From Schizochytrium sp. TIO01 (Eukaryota > Sar > Bigyra > Thraustochytrida > Thraustochytriidae), in assembly GCA_004764695.1 (NCBI GenBank), contig SMSO01000031.1, positions 494,600-558,599 on the forward strand: a stretch of 64,000 nucleotides of DNA, given 5' to 3'. The translations under genes were made by a program, and so were the position numbers. Below the pieces are notes generated by a model that did no database searches, was not told the origin of the DNA, and saw only the letters and a program-made list of their open reading frames with translations. Positions 43,308-53,433 of the stretch are shown here, in pieces. How positions within the stretch are numbered: position 1 is the stretch's first letter; each line of letters begins with the position of its first letter.

Positions 43308-46232
43308 ATGCCTTCGCATCCCAACGAAAGTGGTGACGACGAGGAGTCCCTCGACCCTCGGCGACTGTCTACGATTCGCCGTCAACGGTCGCGTGGACTC
43401 CGAAGCGCTGCATCGGCAATGACCTCTTCATCGAGGTTATCTGCATCGCCCTCCTCTTCGACAACGCCAGCACCCGCATCTTCCTCGAGGTCTCGCACGT
43501 CAAACCTACACCAACAGATTCTCCAGCGACAACACCAGCGAGAACTGGAGCTCCAGCGACGCCAGGAGCTTGAGGGTGATCATCAAAGTATTCGGAGAGA
43601 TATTGAGGATAGGTTTTCACGTTCTGCAAATAGCTCTGCCATGCTCCGAAATGCAATCCCGTCAGCTTCGTCCAACTCTGCCAGTGCAACTATGCGAAGC
43701 GCCACTACATTACGAAGAAGCTCTTCAGATGCTATCGAGGGCTCCGACAGCTCTGCTGCGTCTCACTCGTCTCGAGATTCTGAGGAAAGCCCGCCTCCAC
43801 GTCGCTCCATGCGAAGATCTGCGCGTTTACACGTTGCAGAAGCCTCCAGAACGCTCTTGCAGGTTTTGGGCCCTGTTCTGAGAGCCCAGGCATACAGAAA
43901 CGAACGAGAGGCACTTCGAGGTGAGCTTGAGAGAGCCCTTGGCGTGAACTCGCATGATGACGACGACGACGATGTATTTCTTGGTCTGCATAGACCCGAG
44001 GACGACTGGGATGAAGACACACGCAAAATCATGCGAGGTTTGGACTCAGAAGTGGTGAAAGAACTCGGGAGATTTTCGCTTTCTGTCGACAACATTGGAC
44101 GACTTGTCGTGGAACCTAATTTTCGCTACGAGGTGCAGCTTGCAGCAGCTAGCATAGAGCCTAGAGCTAGAGTGCTCAGACTTTCCAAGATCACAGCCGA
44201 TAGCATCCCCCCATTGGTGTTACGCAACGTCGCTCTCTTCCTACGAAATTGTCCAATGCTACTTACACTACCAGACAACATGCGTATCGAAGGTAGTCTC
44301 ATCATTGATCTCTGTCCGAGACTTACCTCATTAGGGAATGGTTTCGAGCTCACGTCTGGCGCCTGGTCTACAGAGGCGTTTACGCACCTCAGAAGCGAAC
44401 TCCGTCACGCAAGACCGCGAGCTTCCTGGGAAAACCTCCTGTGGGCAGGTATTGACTCAGTTAAACGGGCTGAGGAGCTCTCTGATCGCAAGTGGTACGA
44501 AATCACATCAAGGCGCAGGAGCACACTCACGGATGCACCTTTGCCCTCTGAGTTCCGCGTCAGAAAACCGGACATCATTACCCCTTCGTCAGCACTCAAA
44601 GGACTCCCTAATTCTGTTGATGGGTTTGCAGAGATTGATTGCCGTAAATGTAACTCTCTTGCAATACTTCCTGATATGCTATGTGTGGATGGAGACGCCA
44701 ATTTCCAGTGGTGCTCGTCCGTTACAGAGCTGCCCGCTATTGTAGAGATTGGCGGAAATCTTGATCTCAGTTCCTGTAAAGCTCTACAGACGCTTCCCCA
44801 TAATATTCATGTCGCAGGAGACCTTGTGCTTCGACAAGCAACAAGCTTGAGAGGCCTTCCCGACGTCCTCGAAGTTGGCGGAGACCTTAAATGTGGCGGC
44901 CTGCGTAGTCTTCAAACGCTTGGACAACAGCTAATTGTTCACGGGAGTCTTGACTGCAGTGCTTCACGTTCGCTCGAGTACCTTCCCGAGATCCTTATTG
45001 TGGAAAACGATCTCAATTGCTCTTCATGCATGAACCTCGTTGCGTTGCCGTCTGAACTATCAGTCGGTGGTGATGTATATCTTGAACGGTGTGAAAAAAT
45101 TGATTCTCTGCCAAGCGAGATGCTTGGCTGGCCTGCACGTGAAGATGGAGAGCCGCATGACGTATTCCTCGGCAATTCTGGTCTGAGTGTAACTTCGCTC
45201 GAATGGCTCCGTAATGTCGAAGCGCCGTTTCTACGTTTTCATGTCTCTCTCCGTGCTAACCGACGCAATGAAGAGGCTGTAGATGTACCTCCATTTCCTA
45301 ATTTCACACAGGCAGTATCTTTCTGGCTTCAGTATGCTGCCACAGAGCAAGGTGACCCAATAAGTTTGGATTTCACAGCTGAAGATGTATCAAAGGCTGT
45401 CGATGACGCAAGTAAGCATGGCGTGCTGGTATTTTTGTCACGCTTGCGAGGAGCTAAAGAATTCTTACTCACGGAAATGCGACCACGTCTGGCTTGTCGT
45501 GTGTTGGAAGTCCTTGAGATCCTTGTCACTGACGAAGTAGCTCGGGAGGAAATTATTTTGCGCATGGTTGATAGTACTGATGCGTGTGATGACAAACCTA
45601 TTTGGGCCTTAAATCAAATGCATCTGCAGGTGGAGACAGCTCGAGCACGGGGGAGTGAAGCGAAGCTACGCAGCTTAGCACGACGCGTCATGAATTTGCA
45701 AGTTGTTCACGAGCACGCCATGGCAAAGTGCAACTCCCTGGGCTATGTGGACGATGTTTGTGTCTACCTACGGTTTGAAATTGCACTTATGGATGACTTA
45801 AACCTGCCGGTTTCTGCATTAGCTATGCACTTTCCCAAGTTCATGGAAATCAAAGATCGCGAGTTGGATGCAGCCCGGCAGGAAGCCCTTGCCATCACTG
45901 ATGAGCAAGTGGAAGCCTTTCTCGTCACTTGGCCAGAGTGGCAACGGTTCCAGCGTGAGGAGATTGCTGCTGACATACGCTGGGATGAGCTTCCAGAGAT
46001 GCGAGCTATGTCTCTTCGACGCAGTCTTCGTGACCTCTTTGGTTCAAAGGTTAAAGATCCAGTTATCTTTCGTGGCAAACAGTGGAGTATGAATGACTTG
46101 TTGCGTCATTGGGTTGCCCACGGGGTCGACTTTAACAATGTTCCAGTTACTGCAGAAGAGATCCTCTCCGGACTTTCACGACCCAAGAATTCGCGTGTGT
46201 CGCGCAAATTCTGGTCCTTCTATATTGAATAA
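43308..46232 (+). CDS. LRR protein with NEL-type (IpaH/SspH-like) E3 ubiquitin ligase domain
   Basis: A 974-residue protein with a Ser/Arg/Gln-rich N-terminus followed by leucine-rich repeats at about residues 300-345 and 435-640. The repeats are of the short LPX type with a recurring V.GDL pattern (for example LQTLPHNIHVAGDLVL). The C-terminal part, from about residue 660, matches the Novel E3 Ligase (NEL) domain of bacterial effectors. The active-site motif CxD is C760-D761-D762 in DSTDACDDKPIWAL, followed by the NEL-like helices LRSLARRVMNLQVVHEHAM, YVDDVCVYLRFEIALMDDL and ITDEQVEAFLVTWPEWQRF. In bacteria NEL proteins are secreted into host cells and transfer ubiquitin through the Cys. No secretion signal is evident here. 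The gene is intronless, in a CACCATG start context, next to ordinary eukaryotic genes. Origin by horizontal transfer from bacteria is inference. Confidence 0.85.
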   Translation: MPSHPNESGDDEESLDPRRLSTIRRQRSRGLRSAASAMTSSSRLSASPSSSTTPAPASSSRSRTSNLHQQILQRQHQRELELQRRQELEGDHQSIRRDIEDRFSRSANSSAMLRNAIPSASSNSASATMRSATTLRRSSSDAIEGSDSSAASHSSRDSEESPPPRRSMRRSARLHVAEASRTLLQVLGPVLRAQAYRNEREALRGELERALGVNSHDDDDDDVFLGLHRPEDDWDEDTRKIMRGLDSEVVKELGRFSLSVDNIGRLVVEPNFRYEVQLAAASIEPRARVLRLSKITADSIPPLVLRNVALFLRNCPMLLTLPDNMRIEGSLIIDLCPRLTSLGNGFELTSGAWSTEAFTHLRSELRHARPRASWENLLWAGIDSVKRAEELSDRKWYEITSRRRSTLTDAPLPSEFRVRKPDIITPSSALKGLPNSVDGFAEIDCRKCNSLAILPDMLCVDGDANFQWCSSVTELPAIVEIGGNLDLSSCKALQTLPHNIHVAGDLVLRQATSLRGLPDVLEVGGDLKCGGLRSLQTLGQQLIVHGSLDCSASRSLEYLPEILIVENDLNCSSCMNLVALPSELSVGGDVYLERCEKIDSLPSEMLGWPAREDGEPHDVFLGNSGLSVTSLEWLRNVEAPFLRFHVSLRANRRNEEAVDVPPFPNFTQAVSFWLQYAATEQGDPISLDFTAEDVSKAVDDASKHGVLVFLSRLRGAKEFLLTEMRPRLACRVLEVLEILVTDEVAREEIILRMVDSTDACDDKPIWALNQMHLQVETARARGSEAKLRSLARRVMNLQVVHEHAMAKCNSLGYVDDVCVYLRFEIALMDDLNLPVSALAMHFPKFMEIKDRELDAARQEALAITDEQVEAFLVTWPEWQRFQREEIAADIRWDELPEMRAMSLRRSLRDLFGSKVKDPVIFRGKQWSMNDLLRHWVAHGVDFNNVPVTAEEILSGLSRPKNSRVSRKFWSFYIE

Positions 46233-47881
46233 TACAAGATTCCAAACCAGCTCGAAAAGGCGAATATGCAAAGTCTATGTTTTCGATCAGGCTTCTTAAT
46301 TGTGTCTGGTATACGATGCCCCTAAATCTCATGGAGTAGCCATGCAAAGTGCTATCAACAGCCCGGGTGTTTTGATTTCGACTTATGTTCATTACATTCT
46401 CATGGGGGGTCAAAATTGATGTACAGAGTCTCAAATCCAGTGTGCATCTTTTAGCATCGCCGGGAATCCTCTACCTCCTAATTTGTCTAACCCCGCGCAA
46501 AATAATTACACTAGTCCAAACATTGCACTCATAGATGAGAGCTTCCCCAAGCGAAATTGCCACTTGGATATTTGTCCGGTGGAACGATAGTTTGAAATTG
46601 GGCTTGATATGACGTTACTGAAGGTCCATTCGTTCGTGCATTCTTTGTGACCTGAAGATCAAGCGATTCATTCGGTACAAAGGCTCTATTTATAAAAAGC
46701 AAAATGTTAGTCTGCTATAATAAGAGTCACCGTACAAACTTTCATGCGAGCTGTCACAAAGTGCCTCGAAGAGCGTAGCTTTCATATTCGTGACACTCAA
46801 TGCGATTCCATCTGAAAAAGATGGAGTTTATAAGACTTAGAGTTAATATCTTCATTATTCTCATTGAGGCTGCATCACCAGGTTCTTATGGTGTTGCCCT
46901 AGCTGATCATTAATTGTACAAACAAGGTTATTTTCTTTATTCCTCGTGAGTTTAGATAATGCGATTTCAAGGAATAGCCTCTAAGCAACTCCTATACTTC
47001 TTCTCCTCCTTACTTAGTTTCAAATTGCCTGCTACTCTGTAATTAATACCCCTGCTGCAATCTCTTTTTGATAATTATTGGAAAGTATCGCCAGACTGAG
47101 GCATGGTATAGAACGCATAAAAGAACTTATGGAACCTCCTTGCATATGTTGCACGTACTAATCAAAATACCCAGAATCAATTGACTGGTTCTCCGCGGAT
47201 CTTGGCAGTTTTTACACATCATCCATTCAACCATCCATCTATCTGATCTGTCATTGGGCTCTGGAAAAAAACAAAAACTATTAGGATATAGCAGCAGGTT
47301 CTATAGCATCATCTAGTTTACCTTCTCGGCTCCATTCATCCTTATGGAGTGACTGACAAATCACCTGCTACTAAAAAGAGCTCCTGCAAAAGCCAAGGTT
47401 TGATCTAGTTACCGAGTGAATGTGTCACCTAGTTACTTAGCTCATTGATTTGATTCATTTCCAGGTCCAGTAGCATATGTCTATAGGTTTGACTACAAGT
47501 TGCAAATAGGACGAAGCAGCACCAACCAATCACTGGGTAAGAGAGAACGGGCACGTAAAAGAGAGTTTTAAAAGCAATAGTGAAGGGCTAAGTGTTTATA
47601 ATCGTAGCCCTTTGGAACGAAAAGAACAGTCTACACCTACCTATGTTTTCAGAAAGGTATTTTGAAGTAATAGTGGGTATAGAGAATATCATAGGGTAGA
47701 GAAGTGGTGAATCAGTGGCTTTGAATGAAATGGATAAATGAGTGGAAACGAAGTCGTGAATGTGGAGCGAGCGACTCGCAACAAACCCCGATTAACCAAC
47801 CAATCGTTCAACCGACTGGGTTGATCGGTTGGTTAGACCCACAATACCGCCAGTTTAGTTTCTGCGAGGGCAACTTTCACA
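46233..47881. promoter_or_regulatory. Spacer upstream of NVL with a strong inverted repeat
   Basis: About 1.65 kb with no gene. At 47794-47834 an imperfect inverted repeat (AACCAACCAATC...GATCGGTTGGTT) can form a long stem about 50 bases before the NVL start codon, in its presumed 5' UTR or proximal promoter. The rest is AT-rich sequence with no recognised signals. Confidence 0.6.
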
Positions 47882-50488
47882 ATGGGCAAGCGTCGGCGGC
47901 CTCAGGCGTCGGCTGTTGGCCCTCTCCGCGGAGATTCGCTCCTCGTAAACCGCATCAATGCACTTCTGGATGGAGCAGAAGTCGACTCTGAGGGCGAAGG
48001 ATCTAAGCTCACCTCAGACAAGGCCTACGAACTCCTTGTACAAAAGCACAGAGAGTACGCCCGCAAGTCGGAAAAGGCTATTAAACAACTCCTCAGTTCC
48101 ATCATCATCGACCGTCGTCAAGCTTCGAACTCCACGAAGTCTACCTCTGGAGATCCAAGCGGTGCCGATGCTGACGATGCCGAGGTCTCAAGCGACTCCG
48201 AAGCCGAGGCTGATGTTCCTGACATGCACAACATGCTAAACGGTGGGCTTTATGCTGCCAACCGCAAGAAGTCCCGTCTTGAAGCTGTAGCAGCTGCTGC
48301 CGATAAAAAACAACAGCAGCAGCAAACTCCAGGAAAGCGTCAACCTCTTAAAGGTCGAAGCAAGAGCAATCAACAGATGCGCTCCATGTTCAAAAACGCT
48401 GGTAACTCTGATTCGTTTGGCGTACAAGCGCAGCGACCCGGAGTTCGTTTCAAAGATATGGGCGGTATTGATAACTGTATCAAAGACATCCGTGAACTTT
48501 GTGCATATCCTTTGGTTCATCCAGAGCTTTATGCTCACCTCGGCGTTGAACCCCCTCGAGGCGTGCTCTTGCATGGACCTCCTGGTTCTGGTAAGACCAT
48601 GCTTGCTCGTGCTATTGCGGGTGAATTAGATGTTGCCTTCTACTCAGTATCTGCCCCTGAGATTGTCAGTGGCATGAGTGGTGAGAGTGAGCAAAAATTG
48701 CGGGGCCTCTTCGAGGCGGCACGTGCTAATGCGCCTGCAATCATCTTTATCGACGAAATTGATGCTATCACTGGTAAGCGCGACTCGAGTAGCCGTGGCA
48801 TGGAACGCCGCATTGTTGCCCAGTTGCTTACATGCATGGATTCGATTGGTCACAACTCTGAAGCTGATGCAACTGAAGATGCTGAGGACAGTGCAGAAGA
48901 TGACTCGAAGTCTAGTGCGGTTTTAGTTATTGGTGCTACAAACCGCCCCGACTCTCTTGATCCTGCTTTGCGTCGCGCAGGTCGCTTCGATCGAGAGATT
49001 GCCATGGGTATTCCTGATACGCCGTCACGTTGCAAAATTCTTCAATGTCTATCTACGAAGATGAGACTTGAAGGTGATTTTGATTTTGAGGAAATTGCTC
49101 GCCTGACACCTGGTTTTGTTGGTGCTGATCTTGATGCTCTTTGCAAAGAGGCAGCCGTTATTTCCGTAAACCGTGTATTTCACTCACTCGGCGCCGATAA
49201 TGACCCCGTTCGTTCTGTTGATACAATGCGGGAACCATTTTCTCAAGAACAGCTTGATCCTGTTTTCATGAAAATGGACGATTTTTTGGAAGCTGTTGGC
49301 AAAGTCCAGCCTAGCGCGAAGCGTGAAGGTTTCGCAACTGTACCTTCAGTAACATGGGATGATATTGGTTCTTTGGGCGATGTAAGTATAATTTGGTATT
49401 TTAAGGGTGTAGAGAAAGTGTGGTTGGGTGTATACGGGCGCTATTTTCTCCTTAATTCAGTATCCACTGTGCAGTGAGGATCCAAAACAGTCGTTTGAAG
49501 TTCTGTGAAACTATTTTTACCTCCTACTCATTCTGAGCACTTTGTGGTGTACATCGAATTGAGTTGAGAGAAGTAGCGAATTCGTGTTCAAAGGTTGGGT
49601 AGTGGTTTGAGTTAACACTCAGATCGTGAACAATATGACTAACTTCTTTAATCTATACTTATAAACAACAGATTCCGGGAAGAGCTTAGCATGGCAATTA
49701 CAGAGCCTATTCGTCACCCGGAGCGCTTCCGTGCTATGGGCCTTACTGCTCCCATGGGTGTATTGTTGTATGGCCCTCCTGGTTGTGGTAAAACATTGAC
49801 TGCCAAGGCTATTGCTAATAGTAGTGGCTCGAACTTCATTTCGGTGAAGGGTCCAGAACTACTCAATAAATACGTTGGTGAGTCAGAACGTGCCGTTCGC
49901 CAGGTGTTCTCTCGTGCACGCACTTCGGCTCCTTGTGTTGTATTCTTTGATGAACTCGATGCTCTGTGCCCTCGACGTGGCTCTGACGGAAGCAACGGTG
50001 TGAGTGAACGCGTTGTTAACCAATTGCTTACTGAGATGGATGGTTTGGAGGAACGCCGTGAGGTCTTTGTTATTGCGGCTACTAACCGTCCTGATATAAT
50101 TGACCCTGCAATTCTCCGTCCTGGCCGTCTCGACAAGCTTCTTTATGTCCCTCTTCCTACTCCTAAGGATCGTGTCGATATCCTCAAAACATGTGCTCGC
50201 AAGACTCCAATTGATTCTTCAGTTGATCTTGAATCAATTGGTGTTTCGCCTCTGCTTGAGCGCTTCTCAGGTGCTGACTTGAATGCTCTTGTAAAGGAAG
50301 CTGCTATGAATGCTCTGAGGCGCATGCGTCACGAGGAAACTATCGACTCAAGCTCTGCTTGCATTGTAACTCCTCCTGATTTTGAAAAGGCTATGGGATC
50401 TATCCGGCCATCTATTTCCGAGAAGGATCAGCTTCTCTATCGGTCTATGGAAAGCTCTCCTTTGGGAGACACTGTAAACATCAAGTAA
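47882..50488 (+). CDS. NVL: NVL-type AAA ATPase (nuclear VCP-like / Rix7), one intron
   Basis: A type II AAA+ ATPase needed in the nucleolus for late 60S ribosome maturation. After a basic Lys/Arg N-terminus (MGKRRRPQA) and an acidic linker, the first AAA domain carries GPPGSGKT and [10 protein letters not shown], with [20 protein letters not shown] leading in. The second, beginning [11 protein letters not shown], carries GPPGCGKT and [10 protein letters not shown], with the Arg-finger region [19 protein letters not shown]. Exon 1 ends at 49381 at a consensus donor (GAT|GTAAGT). Exon 2 begins after the acceptor AACAACAG at 49671. Joining these leaves exon 2 one base out of frame: the conserved IREEL is obtained only if one base of ATTCCGGG is dropped. 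The indel or splice position should be checked. Expected to act as a hexamer. Confidence 0.95.
49382..49671 (+). other. Spliceosomal intron in NVL
   Basis: A 290-base interval bounded by GTAAGT and an A-rich stretch ending ACAACAG. It interrupts the strand following [11 protein letters not shown], where the protein family is continuous. A second, in-frame ATG occurs at 49691, but starting there would lose the first AAA domain. Confidence 0.85.
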
Positions 50489-51592
50489 GGGTTCATGTTA
50501 TTCTGGACATGTTATCCTGTCTTGATTATTATGTAGAAAAACATTGCATGTAATAATGAATATGTATGTATACCTTTTACCCTTCTTTCTGTCTGATGCC
50601 CCACATATTTCACATTACTGGTTTGAATCTGGTTTAAATGTTTGCTATCCTTGTTACCTATTACTTTTGTGTGAGAAGATTTTTCATGTGGAAGATTACT
50701 TGAGTATCGGCTGATTACTACTTCTTGGCATGAGGATATTACAAAATGCTTGTTGCATGTTGATTAAGTTGTTTAACTTCCGTGCAATCCGTTTCACTAC
50801 GAGGCATAGTATGCTGACTAGGGTGTTAGGAAGATGTTGAATGACCAGGTATTGTAGCTTTGCTTTTGCTTGAGTTTTAGCCCAAGAGAAAGGATTGATA
50901 GTAACAGCCTCTGACTTCTGAGAGTACAGTTTGTTAGTTTAAAACTTTAAAAAGGCCGTTTGATGACGGTGGCTAGGTCTGTCGTTGGCTTCGCACTACT
51001 AAAGGGCTTACAAATTAAATACAGGAGAGTAATGGTTATGTAGATTAGCGGTGGACATTGAGATGGGTTTCCCAGACCCCAAAGATCTCTCTGCAAATAG
51101 AATTTGTATCAGATCTCGCACTTATGTGGTCATCACATATCACCAAAGACCTTAACACATATACCTCTTTGCGGTATGATTTTCGTCATTACAAAGTGCA
51201 CACGAGCAGTAAATCGAACCAGGAATCAGCTTTTCTTCCTCACTAAGCTGCATGTTCAATTGCGTTGCTCGCTGTTTCTCTTCATAGGAAAACAAACCAA
51301 GAACTAAAGAAAGATCTAACATTACACGTAAAGAAGAAGTTTTCACAAAGCCCATCCCTCCATTGCAGTCTTCAATGTTGGGGGTCCTCTTCAAGATCAT
51401 CTCCGACGAGGCCATAGAACCTAGATGAACGACTTCAATATTGCTGCTGATTCATTGTAAATTCTTTCTTCTACTTTCCGTTTGTAGGAAAAAATAAAAG
51501 AAAAAGAAGAGGAAACTGTCTCTAGGCAGTGTTATATATGTAACCCCTGAGCCCAACTTAATTTTGATGGCAGAACCAATATTTTATGAGGC
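50489..51592. other. Spacer between convergent NVL and RNF114-like genes
   Basis: About 1.1 kb between the two stop codons, AT-rich 3' flanking sequence. An 87-codon frame at 51152-51415 (minus) has no recognisable homology. Confidence 0.5.
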
Positions 51593-52381
51593 TCATCGTT
51601 GTTGCAACGATTGCTTCAAGACAGCCTGGAGAATGGCATCCTCGTCGTCCGCTTCCTGGTAATCCACGTACTCGTCATACGTGAACCTGTGCCTCAGTCG
51701 AATGTGGTTCACGATATCTCTCGACACATAGTTTGGGTCTCCCCAAGGCATGGACACACAAACAGGGCATACTGCAGAGCACGTGCTGTTTCTATGTGCG
51801 GTCTCAAAGTGGTTACAGAGATCCTTTCCGTCCATGTTGGCTGCTTCACAATCCGGAAATGGGCACTTAAATGTACTGCGATTCGGCATCTGCGGTGCCA
51901 AAGGATTAGCCTGCTGTTGGGCTCTACGGACTGCCTCCTGTGTAGCTCTTCGTTCGGCCTCACAAAAGTCTTTGTGCTTTCGCAAAGCAGTAGCAGCCAT
52001 CTCCATGCCGCAAGATGGGCATTGAACGAAACGCATTGAGAGCGCATGTGCTGCAGCGTAGTCCGTTTCTACCTCTGCTACAGCTTGGCGGCACAGCGGA
52101 CAGCGGAGAGCGGCGCTCGAGGCAGCTCCAGCAGCCGCTTCAGCCGTAGCGGACAGAGATGAGTTGGAGGCGGATTGAACCGGGCTCAAAGATGGCGCTG
52201 GCGCTGAATGAGAAGATAGTGAAGCAGGGGCAGAGGGGGAAACATCGGACACGGCTTGGCCAGCGCCCACTGCGAAACCTAGGCACGAGCGGCAGAACCC
52301 GTGGCCGCAAGGCCTCAATCGCACAGGATCCTCAAGAACCTCAAGGCAGATGGCACAGTCGACATTAAGCATGCTGCTCAT
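51593..52381 (-). CDS. RNF114/RNF125/RNF138/RNF166-family RING E3 ligase
   Basis: A 262-residue ubiquitin ligase. The N-terminal RING has CAICLEVLEDPVRLRPCGHGF followed by CRSC and, after an insertion of nearly 60 Ala/Ser/Pro-rich residues, CPLC; the usual gap there is much shorter. A C2HC-type finger (CPSCGMEM...HKDFC) and a second zinc finger (CPFPDC...HFETAH) follow. The terminal block CPVCVSMPWGDPNYVSRDIV, then HIRLRHRFTYDEYVDY, and a UIM-like end (DDEDAILQAVLKQSL) are the signature of this family. In animals these proteins ubiquitinate immune and cell-cycle regulators and bind ubiquitin through the UIM. Start ATG at 52381 places the RING directly at the N-terminus. Confidence 0.92.
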   Translation of the reverse strand: MSSMLNVDCAICLEVLEDPVRLRPCGHGFCRSCLGFAVGAGQAVSDVSPSAPASLSSHSAPAPSLSPVQSASNSSLSATAEAAAGAASSAALRCPLCRQAVAEVETDYAAAHALSMRFVQCPSCGMEMAATALRKHKDFCEAERRATQEAVRRAQQQANPLAPQMPNRSTFKCPFPDCEAANMDGKDLCNHFETAHRNSTCSAVCPVCVSMPWGDPNYVSRDIVNHIRLRHRFTYDEYVDYQEADDEDAILQAVLKQSLQQR

Positions 52382-52956
52382 TTTGAATGCTACACACGAT
52401 CGGTCCTGTACTTAGCTGCTCACCGCTCCGCTTGTCTGCCTGCGTGCGAGCTCGCGGACCGGGCTTATGTTGGATTGCCTATACGCTTTATCGAGTGCTA
52501 CCTCGTTGATCTGAATCAAATCGAGGGATTGAGAGAGAGTTTTTATTCATTTCATTTATGAATGAATTCAGGAGAACCAAATAGATTAAGAAAAGAACTC
52601 TTGACTCAAGCACAAACAAATAAGAGCAGTATTCATAGCTAGGTATTTGGTAGTAGCCTAGCTAGCTTTTTTTACTAGCTAGACGTTGTTTACAAACAAC
52701 GTGATGTGAATAAGCTCAAGCCTCAACGTCAAGCAAAGGCGGGGAAATTTAGGCACAGATTCTGCGCTCTTTTTCACTGAAAATCCAGGGGAAATATATG
52801 GATGATGATGGCTTTCTCCTTAGTACTAGTACCCTCTACATACCCGTTATTTAGATATTCTCAACTTGAATACATACTATCTTGAAAATAGAAGGACTGT
52901 TGAGGCAAGCTGGTAGACAGAATGACAATGATAGAGAGTATTTTATAAAATTGATT
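52382..52956. other. Spacer upstream of the RNF114-like gene
   Basis: About 575 bases with no gene, presumably the promoter of the RING gene on the minus strand. Confidence 0.4.
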
Positions 52957-53433
52957 TCATCTATTATAGATGAAAGTAATCCTTTCTGTATGGAATTGTC
53001 CATTATTAAGGTAAAGTCCTTGTGCCAGAATGAAAGCGATTAGAGAGCCAAAGTGACAAGCTATAATAGACTCAATGCAAGTGCGTGAAATTACTTTTGC
53101 TGTGAGAGCCGCCCACACAATAGCATGCGTCATAATGAGATTATCATTGAAGACTGCATCTCGGCTCACGGCTAGACGATTCGTGAGTCGGTCCAAAATT
53201 AGATTAGTACTACAATTGTACTCCCGGGTTGGTCCGAGGCACATAGTAGCCTCTTGTACAATTGGTGATGGACTTTGGTTATCAACTTTGCCATTTAGGA
53301 TCTGACGTGTAGATGCAAGTTGATCTGCACAGAGATGGGAGAAATAAATAGAATTTGTATTCTCAAATAAGTGAATGCACATTTGCTTTTGAATATATTG
53401 AAAGGTTGCAAAGATTTCCTTCGATGTTAACAT
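52957..53433 (-). CDS. Hypothetical protein, 158 codons
   Basis: An intact frame with an ATG start, coding for 158 residues of non-repetitive composition with a moderately hydrophobic C-terminal half (IIACHFGSLIAFILAQGLYL). No family or motif is recognised, and the region is AT-rich like the spacers. It may be a real small gene, a decayed remnant or chance. Confidence 0.22.
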   Translation of the reverse strand: MLTSKEIFATFQYIQKQMCIHLFENTNSIYFSHLCADQLASTRQILNGKVDNQSPSPIVQEATMCLGPTREYNCSTNLILDRLTNRLAVSRDAVFNDNLIMTHAIVWAALTAKVISRTCIESIIACHFGSLIAFILAQGLYLNNGQFHTERITFIYNR

